From CAYVMN01 sp964452575 (GTDB lineage Bacteria; Desulfobacterota; DSM-4660; Desulfatiglandales; Desulfatiglandaceae): a DNA stretch of 15,010 nt. Numbering within the stretch: the first letter of the stretch is position 1; every line of letters begins with the position of its first letter. Positions 6,196 through 12,907 of the stretch are shown here, piece by piece. Location: assembly GCA_964452575.1 (NCBI GenBank), contig CAYVMN010000115.1, positions 1 through 15,010 on the forward strand, in the 5' to 3' direction. Below the pieces are notes generated by a model, which ran no database searches, had not been told where the DNA came from, and worked only from the letters and a program-made list of their open reading frames with translations. The position numbers and the translations under genes are program-made.

Positions 6196-7206
6196 ATGGC
6201 TGTTGAAAAGGTGGTGGGGTTTTTAAGGGCGAGGTGGTTCTCCATAGGCCTGCTTGGAATTTCTGTCGTGACCCTGACGGAGTCCGGAAGGTTTGTCTCA
6301 TACCTCGGCATATGGTTCCAGGCTCATCATGGGACCGAGGCCGTTATCGTGATCATCTTCTTCCTCTCTGGCCTGATCCTCAAGACAGAACAGATAAAGA
6401 CAGGCGTATCAGACATCCAAGGCACTGCCCTTGCACTTCTCATCATCTTCGTTATCGCCCCACTCACCGCCTGGTGTCTTGGTTTAATACCGCTCTCTCC
6501 CGGAATCAGGATCGGGCTTTTTCTGGTCGCTGTCATGCCCACTACCCTGAGCAGCGGTGTGGTGATGACCGGGGCCTCGGGGGGAAATACCGCCCATGCC
6601 CTTTTGATCACGATCCTTGCAAATGGACTGGCTGTCTTCTCTATCCCCATTTCTCTAACCCTTCTCCTTAGAGAAGGTGGGAACTGGACTGAAGTCTCCA
6701 TAAACGGGCCCAAGATGATGATACAGATCGGCACACTCGTTCTGGTTCCCCTTTTCTTGGGATTACTGACTAGATTTGCAAAGAAGGGGAAATGGACAAT
6801 GCACGAAAAATATCTCCCCATCGTCAACCAGTGTATGATTCTGTTCATTGTCTGGATGGCACTATCCGAGGCCAGGGCGGTGGTTGTGGGCAGCGGGAGC
6901 CAGATATTCACCATCATTATGTTGGTTTTTATCTTCCACGGAATCCTCTTGGTCGTCGGTTTCACAGTATCCGGAGTCTTCAAAATGGGCCCTGGCCGGC
7001 GGGAGAGCGTTATCTTCATGGGAGGGCAGAAGACGCTTCCCCTCTCAGTTTTGCTCCAGGTCACCCTGTTCCCCCAGTACGGTCTTGCCCTCGTATTCTG
7101 TGTGGTTCACCATCTTGTCCATCTGATGATGGACGGGTACCTTGTAGGACGCCTGGCTCAAATCAGGGAGGAAAGAGGCCTCGAAGAAGAGGTCCAGAGG
7201 GGCTAA
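6196..7206 (+). CDS. SLC10A7/SBF-like (bile acid:sodium symporter family) transporter
   Basis: A 336-residue integral membrane protein with about ten hydrophobic segments. It matches the SBF-like branch of the bile acid/Na+ symporter superfamily (bacterial relatives of SLC10A7 and yeast Rch1). Two signature stretches in this family's crossover helices are present: MPTTLSSGVVMTGASGGN (114-131) and IFMGGQKTLPLSV (273-285). A His-rich helix, FCVVHHLVHLMMDGY (301-315), follows. Cargo of the bacterial members is mostly unknown; organic anions are typical for the wider superfamily. The ATG at 6196 directly follows an in-frame TAG, so no upstream start is possible, yet no clear Shine-Dalgarno precedes it. 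The C-terminus is charged and cytoplasmic-looking. It ends 41 bp before the stop of the convergent response regulator gene. Confidence 0.88.
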   Translation: MAVEKVVGFLRARWFSIGLLGISVVTLTESGRFVSYLGIWFQAHHGTEAVIVIIFFLSGLILKTEQIKTGVSDIQGTALALLIIFVIAPLTAWCLGLIPLSPGIRIGLFLVAVMPTTLSSGVVMTGASGGNTAHALLITILANGLAVFSIPISLTLLLREGGNWTEVSINGPKMMIQIGTLVLVPLFLGLLTRFAKKGKWTMHEKYLPIVNQCMILFIVWMALSEARAVVVGSGSQIFTIIMLVFIFHGILLVVGFTVSGVFKMGPGRRESVIFMGGQKTLPLSVLLQVTLFPQYGLALVFCVVHHLVHLMMDGYLVGRLAQIREERGLEEEVQRG

Positions 7207-7247
7207 GAGCTTGTGAGTGAGTCAGGAAAGCGCTCTCGTTTTCAGGG

Positions 7248-7745
7248 TCACTCAATCGCCTTAATCCTTTTTTCCCAGAATTCTCGCTCCTTCTCCCTCC
7301 AGTCCTTACCACCGAACTTCTTGTCATAGTACCCGCCGAGTCTCTCAACCATCCTGATCCATGGGTTTTTTCTCTTCTCTTTGGCTTCCAGCACGTCGGC
7401 GATGAAGAGATGGATTCTGTTTATCTCATCCTTGGGGGCGTAATAAGAGGCCCCGTTCTCGGCTGATTTCATGAGGCTCTTCTCGGACAGGGCATGGGCC
7501 GTGAGCATCAGGGCAGGGATCTCACGGCGGGTCGCGACATCCAAGAGCTCATATCCGTTCACACCCATGATGTCCAGGATGGCGATATCGTAGTCATTAT
7601 TTTCAAGCAGGGTCTTGGCCTCCTCAAAAGACGTGGCCGTGTCTATCTTGCACATATCCAACAGGATCTCCAGGGTATCGAGGATGTCCCTTTCGTCGTC
7701 CACGATGAGGACCCTTTTTCCGGTTAGTATTTCTTTGGATTCCAT
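7248..7745 (-). CDS. Single-domain response regulator with charged C-terminal tail
   Basis: A 165-residue protein with one receiver domain (residues 10-121) and no DNA-binding or enzymatic output domain. The acidic pocket is Asp16-Asp17 (IVDDE), the phospho-acceptor is Asp58 (AILDIMG), and the conserved Thr82 (LTAHA) and Lys105 (APKDE) are present, so it should be phosphorylatable. The tail (122-165) is basic and aromatic, with RLGGYYDKKFGG and FWEKR; I recall similar tails on small Desulfobacterota response regulators. AAAGGAGG (opposite 7753-7760) precedes the ATG at 7745 by seven bases, which decides this start over one 13 codons upstream. It lies 31 bp after the acyl-CoA ligase on the same strand and is probably last in the TRAP-ligase operon. 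No histidine kinase is in the window. Confidence 0.9.
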   Translation of the reverse strand: MESKEILTGKRVLIVDDERDILDTLEILLDMCKIDTATSFEEAKTLLENNDYDIAILDIMGVNGYELLDVATRREIPALMLTAHALSEKSLMKSAENGASYYAPKDEINRIHLFIADVLEAKEKRKNPWIRMVERLGGYYDKKFGGKDWREKEREFWEKRIKAIE

Positions 7746-7776
7746 TTTGGAACCTCCTTTGAAGCTTTCACTGCCA

Positions 7777-9303
7777 CTAAGCAAAGAGCCTTTGGACTTG
7801 GTCTTTCAACACCTTGCCCATGGTGTTTTTCGGTAATTCTTTGACAAAAGAGATCTCTTTGGGACATTTCCAGTCATGGAGATTTTTCTTGCAATGGACC
7901 TTGATTTCCTGGGGAGTAACCTTTGAGCCAGGCCTTGCAACGATAGCGGCAACGATCTTTTCTCCCCATTTCTCGTCCGGGATACCGACCACTGAAGACT
8001 CTACTACACTATCTAGCTGGTTAATGACCATCTCGACCTCTTTTGGGGAGACGTTTTCACCCGCTGAGATGATGATGTGCTTGATGCGGTCGGTCAGATA
8101 GTAGTAACCATCTTCATCGACCCTTCCCAGGTCCCCGGTCCTGAACCATCCCCTTTCAAAGGCCTTGTTCGTTTCCTCTGGCTTTCGCCAGTAGCCAGGG
8201 GTTACAGCCGGTCCCTTCAACCAGATCTCCCCTGTTTTACCCTGCTCTACATCTGAAAAATTATCGGGGTCAACGATTCTCACCTGGAGATCAGGCAGGG
8301 GCAGGCCGATGGACCCTGGCTTTCTTATTCCTTTGGGCGGATTGGAGAAATTCATCCCGGTCTCCGACATCCCTTCACGTTCCACGGGTTCTTTGCCAAA
8401 TACATCTTTGATTCTCTCAAAATCCTTGACAAGGAGAGGGGCTGAGCCGGATGTCCACAGGCGGACATGGCCAAAGACCATTCGCCTGTCTCCCATATAT
8501 TCGAGCATCTTGCCGTACATAGAGGGCACGGCCATAAAGACCGTGCAGACGTATTCTCCTTCCCTACATGAAAGGAGCCTGATAACCCCTTCCGGGGAAA
8601 ATCTATCAAGCATGAGCACGTGGGCCCCGGCCATCAGGGCCGTTTGAAGCGCAAAGCACAGGCCATGTACGTGAAACAGGGGAAGGGCATGGCACAGGAC
8701 ATCGGTTTTCGCAATCTCCCAGATCTTGATGACATTCTTTGCATCGTGTACCAGATTTCCCTGTGTAAGTATGGCCCCCTTGGGCATTCCCGTCGTTCCG
8801 GATGTGTATATGATCAGCCCCGGATCTTCCGGGCCTATCGCCACATCGGGTAACGTATCCGGGGAGGACAGAAAAGAATCCAGGGACGGATAGGGCCTTC
8901 TTGTATCTATGCCCAGGGTAGCGATTCCAGGGTCTATCTCCTTAATACCTGCCTCTTTTTCCGGGTCTGATACCACCAGTTTCGCCTGGGCATCACCCAG
9001 GAGATAGGACATCTCCGATTTCTTGAACCCTGGATTCAAGGGAACCGCAGTGGCCCCTATCTTTTGGAGAGCAAGGTAGGCAATAACGAATATGAGAGAT
9101 TTCTCAAGGTAGAGGATAACCCTTTCCCCTTTCTCGACTCCCAGCTCCAGGAAGGTGTTTGCCATGCGGTTGGAATCCCGGTCCAACTCTGTATAAGAGA
9201 TCTCTGTCTCTATACTCCCTTCCCGCAAAAAACTTATTGCCTTTTTCTTTCCGTGGAAAGAGAAGCTGTCGAGAAAGCAATCTCTTAGAGATTCATGAGT
9301 CAT
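7777..9303 (-). CDS. AMP-forming acyl-CoA synthetase, malonyl-CoA synthetase (MatB/ACSF3)-like
   Basis: A 508-residue adenylate-forming ligase that would activate a carboxylate to its CoA thioester through an acyl-AMP. Family motifs are complete: phosphate loop YTSGTTGMPKG (166-176), LPLFHVHGL (207-215), GMSETGM (311-317), TGD with Asp391, the hinge segment DRIKHIIISAGENVSPKEVE (405-424), and catalytic Lys497 in PKNTMGKVLK. The GMSET motif runs on into NFSNPPKG...PGSIGLPLPD, and I recall this arrangement from malonyl-CoA synthetases (ERYGMTET, SNP, VGFPLPG), so a small dicarboxylic acid such as malonate or methylmalonate is the best guess; medium-chain or aromatic acids cannot be excluded. 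The gene is 68 bp downstream of dctM and 31 bp upstream of the response regulator, all on one strand. This fits activation of whatever the transporter imports. Confidence 0.9.
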   Translation of the reverse strand: MTHESLRDCFLDSFSFHGKKKAISFLREGSIETEISYTELDRDSNRMANTFLELGVEKGERVILYLEKSLIFVIAYLALQKIGATAVPLNPGFKKSEMSYLLGDAQAKLVVSDPEKEAGIKEIDPGIATLGIDTRRPYPSLDSFLSSPDTLPDVAIGPEDPGLIIYTSGTTGMPKGAILTQGNLVHDAKNVIKIWEIAKTDVLCHALPLFHVHGLCFALQTALMAGAHVLMLDRFSPEGVIRLLSCREGEYVCTVFMAVPSMYGKMLEYMGDRRMVFGHVRLWTSGSAPLLVKDFERIKDVFGKEPVEREGMSETGMNFSNPPKGIRKPGSIGLPLPDLQVRIVDPDNFSDVEQGKTGEIWLKGPAVTPGYWRKPEETNKAFERGWFRTGDLGRVDEDGYYYLTDRIKHIIISAGENVSPKEVEMVINQLDSVVESSVVGIPDEKWGEKIVAAIVARPGSKVTPQEIKVHCKKNLHDWKCPKEISFVKELPKNTMGKVLKDQVQRLFA

Positions 9304-9371
9304 CGGTCATTCCCCCGAGTTATTGAGATATTACCTACCAACTTTTTGGGATAGCAAGTTATCCAGCGTGG

Positions 9372-10709
9372 CTAGCCAATCATCTTGTTTGGAAGCCACA
9401 GGGCCAGCTCCGGCCAGATGCAGACACACACGATAACAAGCCCATCCATAATTACGAAAGGGGCTACGCCCAATAGGACATGGGACATGGGGACATCCGG
9501 GGCAATGCTTTTCACAATATAAAGGTTAAGCCCGACAGGTGGAGTCACCAAGCCGATTTCGAGGTTTACCGTCATTATGACGGCAAACCACACAGGGTCG
9601 AAGCCCAGCCCCTTGATGATCGGCATCAGCAGCGGGGCCACCATCAGGATCACGGCAGCCGGCGGAATAAAGCAACCCAGTATCAGAAGCAAAATGTTTA
9701 TCAATACGACAATGCCCCACTTGCCAAAGGGGAGTTTCAAGATCAGCTCGCCAAGGGTCTGTGTGGCATAAAGGTCAGAAGAGACATAGGCAAACAAGAG
9801 GGCGGCAGCCATAATCATCAGGATCATAGTGCTTTCGTTGAGGGCCTTAATGAAAATCTTCCACAGTCGCTTTGGCCTGTAAATCTTATAGATGGTCATG
9901 ACAAAGAAGAGTGACAGGACAGCGCCCAGCCCTGCGGCCTCGCTGGGTGTGGCCCAGCCCCCGTATAAAGATCCCATTATTCCAACTATTATGAAGACAA
10001 AAGGCAATACCTTGGAAAGGGAAGCGATTCTTTCTTTCAAGGAGTGGTATTCGATCACCCCTCGATCTTCTATGTAATATAACCCCCTTCTCTTGCCAGG
10101 CCTTTGCCTGCGATAATAAAAGACCCCTCCAACCCAGAGGCAGCTCAGAAGAATCTCGAGGATTCCCGGGAGCACCCCGGCGATGAAACACTTTCCTATG
10201 GAGGTCTCGGTGGCTACCCCGTAAAGGATCATGGTTATACTCGGGGGAATAAGGATGCCGAAGGTCCCGGCGTGGGCGATCAGTCCGGTGGCCAGGGCAG
10301 GGGCATAGCCCCGTTTTCTCATCTCCGGGATCCCGATGCCCCCGATAGCCGCCGCCGTAGCTGGACTTGAGCCGCACAGGGCGGCAAAGATACCACAGCC
10401 GATCATGTTGACAATGCCAAGCCCACCGGGAACCTTGTAGAGCCACTTGTGAAGGGTCTCATACAGATCTTTGCTTGCATTTGATTCCGCAATGGGAGCG
10501 CTGAGGAGAATAAAGAGGGGAATGGCCAAGAGGGCGAAGCTGTCCATGCTGCCGTAGACAACGAATGGAATGGTGGTCAGGAGATGAGGGGAAAAGATCA
10601 GGATGAAGATGAGGGATATCCCCGCCAATCCGGCCCAGATCGGAATCCCTGAGACGAGTAAGAGAAGTGCACTTCCGAACAGAACGAGCGCCAGCATGGA
10701 TTCAGTCAT
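9372..10709 (-). CDS. dctM: TRAP transporter large permease subunit DctM
   Basis: A 445-residue, highly hydrophobic protein with about a dozen membrane segments, the usual size for the 12-TM transport subunit of tripartite ATP-independent periplasmic (TRAP) transporters. Conserved loops are GSSPATAAAIG (113-123), GTFGILIPPS (148-157), YGGWATPSEAAGLGA (249-263) and NLEIGLVTPPVGLNLY (382-397). The two TPPVG/IPPS-like halves reflect the inverted repeat that binds Na+ and substrate in this family. It would use the Na+ gradient to take up a carboxylate handed over by DctP. It starts 22 bp after dctQ; the ribosome site AGAGGA is weaker than those of dctP and the response regulator and slightly far from the ATG. 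Confidence 0.95.
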   Translation of the reverse strand: MTESMLALVLFGSALLLLVSGIPIWAGLAGISLIFILIFSPHLLTTIPFVVYGSMDSFALLAIPLFILLSAPIAESNASKDLYETLHKWLYKVPGGLGIVNMIGCGIFAALCGSSPATAAAIGGIGIPEMRKRGYAPALATGLIAHAGTFGILIPPSITMILYGVATETSIGKCFIAGVLPGILEILLSCLWVGGVFYYRRQRPGKRRGLYYIEDRGVIEYHSLKERIASLSKVLPFVFIIVGIMGSLYGGWATPSEAAGLGAVLSLFFVMTIYKIYRPKRLWKIFIKALNESTMILMIMAAALLFAYVSSDLYATQTLGELILKLPFGKWGIVVLINILLLILGCFIPPAAVILMVAPLLMPIIKGLGFDPVWFAVIMTVNLEIGLVTPPVGLNLYIVKSIAPDVPMSHVLLGVAPFVIMDGLVIVCVCIWPELALWLPNKMIG

Positions 10710-10731
10710 ACAGATAGGTCCTCTCAGCGGG

Positions 10732-11316
10732 TCATGTATCGGATTTTGGGCCTCTGCCAGCTTCAGATAGGTCTACGTCTCTCAATTCAAGCCTTGTGGC
10801 TTCGTCCGTGAACATACCTTTCCTGAGGGCCACGATCTTTCTTGCGATGTAGACAATATACTGCATGAAAAGGAGGCCCATCCCGAACGGTATGAAAAAA
10901 TACGGAATCCACAGGGGGGGCCCCCACAAAGACTCAGAGTGTTGATTCCCTATAAATGCCTCCCACCACATGGGCCACGCATACCAGGAAATCACTCCAC
11001 AGACGATACAGGTTACGATGGAAACTATGATGAGGGTGATCTCTCGCGTACGCGGGCCAAGGTGAATTATGACGAGATCTACATTGAGGTGATGTTCATG
11101 CAGCTGGGCGAATGCGGCACCCACAAAACAGGCGTACATGAGGAGGTACACGGAGGCTTCGATCTGCCAGATGGTGGAAAACCCGAGAATCTTTCTGACT
11201 ACTATCCCCTCCGTTACGATCAACGCGGCAGCCACAATAGATAATGCCGCAAGTCCGCCAGTAACGTAAGACAACTTATCCACAATCCATGCCAGCCTTA
11301 TTGCAAGTCTTTTCAT
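10732..11316 (-). CDS. dctQ: TRAP transporter small permease subunit DctQ
   Basis: A 194-residue membrane protein with four predicted helices at about 16-38, 50-72, 92-114 and 135-157, typical of the DctQ subunit that pairs with DctM. Family marks are the EASVYLLMYACFVGAAFAQ helix 2 and the following HEHHLNVDLV loop (73-82), equivalent to the conserved HxRVD-type motif. The C-terminal 25 residues are charged and probably cytoplasmic. It lies between dctP (69 bp upstream) and dctM (22 bp downstream) on the same strand, the standard P-Q-M order. It is a separate protein; in some TRAP systems Q and M are fused. Confidence 0.92.
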   Translation of the reverse strand: MKRLAIRLAWIVDKLSYVTGGLAALSIVAAALIVTEGIVVRKILGFSTIWQIEASVYLLMYACFVGAAFAQLHEHHLNVDLVIIHLGPRTREITLIIVSIVTCIVCGVISWYAWPMWWEAFIGNQHSESLWGPPLWIPYFFIPFGMGLLFMQYIVYIARKIVALRKGMFTDEATRLELRDVDLSEAGRGPKSDT

Positions 11317-11341
11317 GGCAGATCTTCCGAAATCCGAAGGG

Positions 11342-11388
11342 TGAACGGGCGATCCACTAAAGGGCCTAATCAGTACAAAGGCCGTTCA
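11342..11388 (-). promoter_or_regulatory. Stem-loop between dctP and dctQ
   Basis: A 7-bp perfect inverted repeat, TGAACGG (11342-11348) and CCGTTCA (11382-11388), spans the gap and includes the dctP stop codon. A competing inner pair GGCCT/AGGCC (11363-11367 and 11379-11383) is also present. There is no U-tract, so it is not a classic terminator. Hairpins after a binding-protein gene often protect the upstream mRNA so that more binding protein than permease is made; that role is inferred. Confidence 0.4.
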
Positions 11389-12408
11389 TTTCATGGCCTG
11401 GAGGGCCAGATTGAGGAGCTCTTGCCCGCCTTCCACGGTCTCGGCAAATTCTTTCCAGGCGGTTTTCTTGGCAAATTCGAGCCATTCATTGAATTCGGGC
11501 TCGGTCATGTAGTGAATCTGAACGCCGGCCTTGGTGTAGCTCTCGATGAGTCTGTCAACCAGGGTCTTGAAATTCTGATAGATCCAGGCCTCTTCCATCC
11601 ATTCGGCCACTTCCAGAAAGACCTTCTGCTGATCGGGCGTCAACCTATCCCAGGTTTTTTTGGAGATGCACAGATTCTCAGACATGTACCATATGGAATA
11701 ATCCCTCGGCACGTTGATGTACTTGAGGACCTCATAGAGGCGGTAGGTGACAAAAGAGGCTGATGAGGTCAACATGGTGTCCAGGACACCGGTTGCCAGG
11801 GCATGGTAAGTTTCCGAAGAGGGCATACTGGTAATTGAGGCCCCGGCCGCCCTCATCATGTATTCAAACTTCTTGCCAGCTGCCCGGAGTTTTGTTCCTG
11901 CAACATCTGCGGGTACCTTTATCTGTCTTACCTCGCTGCCGATTCCCCCATCAAACCAGGCCCAGACGAGGTTCTTGACACCGTTTTTTTCCATCAAGGC
12001 CTCAACCTTTTTTCCTATGGGCTTGGTCCTCCACGAGAGCCCTTGTTTGATATTGGTTACCGTGCAAGGCATCAGGGTGATGGAGAACTGGGGTACCTTA
12101 CCGGAGGCGTAATCCAGCGGAAACACGGCCATATCCAACCCGCCTTTCCGCATGGCATCCCACTGGTCTTTTGCCTTGAAAAGTGACTGGGCTGGATAAT
12201 GGCGGAACTTGATCTGGCCGTTTGTCCTCTTGGTGACTTCGTCGCCAAAGACCCGACCCATAAGATCTCGAACGTCTCCTGAGGCAAACTGGTGGGAAAC
12301 CTTCAGTACCATAGGCCCTGCATAGGCCTTGGGGCTCAAGACAAGGGCCCCATATGCCAGAAACATCACAATCGCCAGCACCACCATGGTTCCTTTAATC
12401 TTTTTCAT
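11386..12408 (-). CDS. dctP: TRAP transporter periplasmic substrate-binding protein DctP
   Basis: A 340-residue secreted solute-binding protein. Residues 1-30 form a signal peptide (KKIK, hydrophobic core, then AYA with cleavage predicted before Gly31). The mature part begins VLKVSHQFASGDV, as in the DctP family. GTKLRAAG (171-178) contains Arg175, at the place of the conserved arginine that usually salt-bridges the substrate carboxylate, and YHALATGVLD (201-210) matches the conserved AL-x-G-x-xDG stretch, with Thr211 where Gly is common. The ligand is therefore probably a carboxylic acid of unknown identity. AAAGGAGG just upstream of the ATG is a strong ribosome site. It is first in the minus-strand cluster; a hairpin at its 3' end may raise its expression above the membrane subunits. 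Confidence 0.93.
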   Translation of the reverse strand: MKKIKGTMVVLAIVMFLAYGALVLSPKAYAGPMVLKVSHQFASGDVRDLMGRVFGDEVTKRTNGQIKFRHYPAQSLFKAKDQWDAMRKGGLDMAVFPLDYASGKVPQFSITLMPCTVTNIKQGLSWRTKPIGKKVEALMEKNGVKNLVWAWFDGGIGSEVRQIKVPADVAGTKLRAAGKKFEYMMRAAGASITSMPSSETYHALATGVLDTMLTSSASFVTYRLYEVLKYINVPRDYSIWYMSENLCISKKTWDRLTPDQQKVFLEVAEWMEEAWIYQNFKTLVDRLIESYTKAGVQIHYMTEPEFNEWLEFAKKTAWKEFAETVEGGQELLNLALQAMK

Positions 12409-12484
12409 TGAAGCCTCCTTTCGTTGGTTAGGGTTTGCGGAATTTCGCGGGTAGATACAGTGATAGATTGCAGGGCAAGAAGGA

Positions 12485-12536
12485 GTTCCTCATGTCCTCT
12501 CGGTCCGGCCAAAAGGATCTTTCAAGAGCGAGGAAC
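12485..12536 (-). promoter_or_regulatory. Leader hairpin upstream of dctP
   Basis: GTTCCTC (12485-12491) and GAGGAAC (12530-12536) are perfect 7-bp complements with a 38-base interior that can itself pair partly. If the proposed minus promoter is real, the hairpin sits at the very 5' end of the dctP mRNA and could stabilise it or control it. Structure only; no known riboswitch class is recognised. Confidence 0.3.
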
Positions 12537-12550
12537 CTTCGATGCCTGCC

Positions 12551-12579
12551 AGGATAATTGGAAAGAAAAGAAAATTCAA
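12551..12579 (-). promoter_or_regulatory. Possible sigma70 promoter for the dctPQM-ligase cluster
   Basis: On the minus strand TTGAAT (opposite 12574-12579) and TATCCT (opposite 12551-12556) are separated by exactly 17 bp. Each matches consensus at four of six positions. Predicted start of transcription is about 12544, giving a leader of about 135 nt before dctP. The match is modest and could arise by chance in this AT-rich segment. Confidence 0.3.
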
Positions 12580-12633
12580 ACTAAAAATGGCTATTAATTG
12601 GCCGGTGGAGGATCTGACAGGCCGGAATTGTTG

Positions 12634-12646
12634 TGATAAGTTATCA
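12634..12646. promoter_or_regulatory. Perfect palindrome, candidate operator
   Basis: TGATAAGTTATCA is a perfect 6+1+6 palindrome in the divergent region. It lies about 55 bp upstream of the proposed dctP -35 box and about 80 bp upstream of the rightward -35 box, a position suited to an activator of the leftward cluster. No matching regulator gene is in the window, and the motif does not fit a consensus I can name with confidence. Confidence 0.35.
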
Positions 12647-12726
12647 TAAGGCAGGAAATTATTTATACAATAATGAGGAGTGTTTGAATGTCTTCACCTC
12701 TTACATATTGCGGTCTCGGATTCAGC

Positions 12727-12755
12727 TTGACATACCTCTCTTTTTGAACTCTAAT
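12727..12755 (+). promoter_or_regulatory. Near-consensus sigma70 promoter for the ADP-forming ligase-like gene
   Basis: TTGACA (12727-12732, six of six) is followed after exactly 17 bp by TCTAAT (12750-12755, five of six). Predicted transcription start is about 12762, which leaves a leader of about 142 nt before the GTG at 12904. This is the best promoter match I found in the window and it points at the only rightward gene after it. Confidence 0.6.
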
Positions 12756-12811
12756 TGCAATGAATTTCAATCATTCCTGGTAAATTAAGGTAACCCAACA
12801 TCACAACCCCA

Positions 12812-12851
12812 ACCTTCTGGGAGATTATATTATTTCATGTCTCCAGAAGGT
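12812..12851 (+). promoter_or_regulatory. Leader stem-loop upstream of the ADP-forming ligase-like gene
   Basis: ACCTTCTGG (12812-12820) pairs perfectly with CCAGAAGGT (12843-12851); AGA/TCT inside extends the stem past one bulged G. The loop is AT-rich. No U-run follows, so it is not an obvious terminator. It would lie about 50 nt into the predicted leader RNA and about 50 nt before the start codon. A second small hairpin, AGGGG (12867-12871) with CCCCT (12881-12885), follows. No known riboswitch is recognised. Confidence 0.45.
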
Positions 12852-12877
12852 AACTAAAGGCCTCCGAGGGGAAAACT

Positions 12878-12907
12878 ATGCCCCTAGATAAGAGGGAGAG
12901 ATTGTGA
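12878..12907 (+). CDS. Nine-codon leader reading frame (MPLDKRERL)
   Basis: A tiny frame starts at ATG 12878, has GAGGGG (12866-12871) six bases ahead as a ribosome site, and ends at TGA 12905-12907. Its end overlaps the GTG start of the next gene in the four-base arrangement GTGA (12904-12907), the usual geometry for translational coupling. The AGGGG/CCCCT hairpin would hide its ribosome site and put its ATG in the loop. The peptide has three basic residues and no obvious run of a regulatory amino acid. It may be chance, but a site, start and overlap all fitting is notable. Confidence 0.3.
   Translation: MPLDKRERL

Larger units (their letters stand above)
12409..12903. other. Divergent 495-bp intergenic regulatory region
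   Basis: No protein-coding gene beyond the nine-codon frame is supported here. It separates the leftward dctP cluster from the rightward ligase-like gene and is richer in A and T than its flanks. From left to right it holds the dctP ribosome site, a leader hairpin, a possible leftward promoter, a 13-bp palindrome, a strong rightward promoter, and two leader hairpins. The octamer AAGGTAAC occurs twice exactly 60 bp apart (12787-12794 and 12847-12854), flanking most of the larger hairpin. Confidence 0.6.

Noticed and set aside
6327..7064. 245-codon frame opposite the SBF-like transporter
   Set aside because: Antisense shadow of a clear membrane protein with no family resemblance and no ribosome site.
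7214..7254. Inverted pair TGAGTGA / TCACTCA between the transporter and response regulator ends
   Set aside because: 27-base loop, weak stem and no U-tract on either strand, so not called as a bidirectional terminator.
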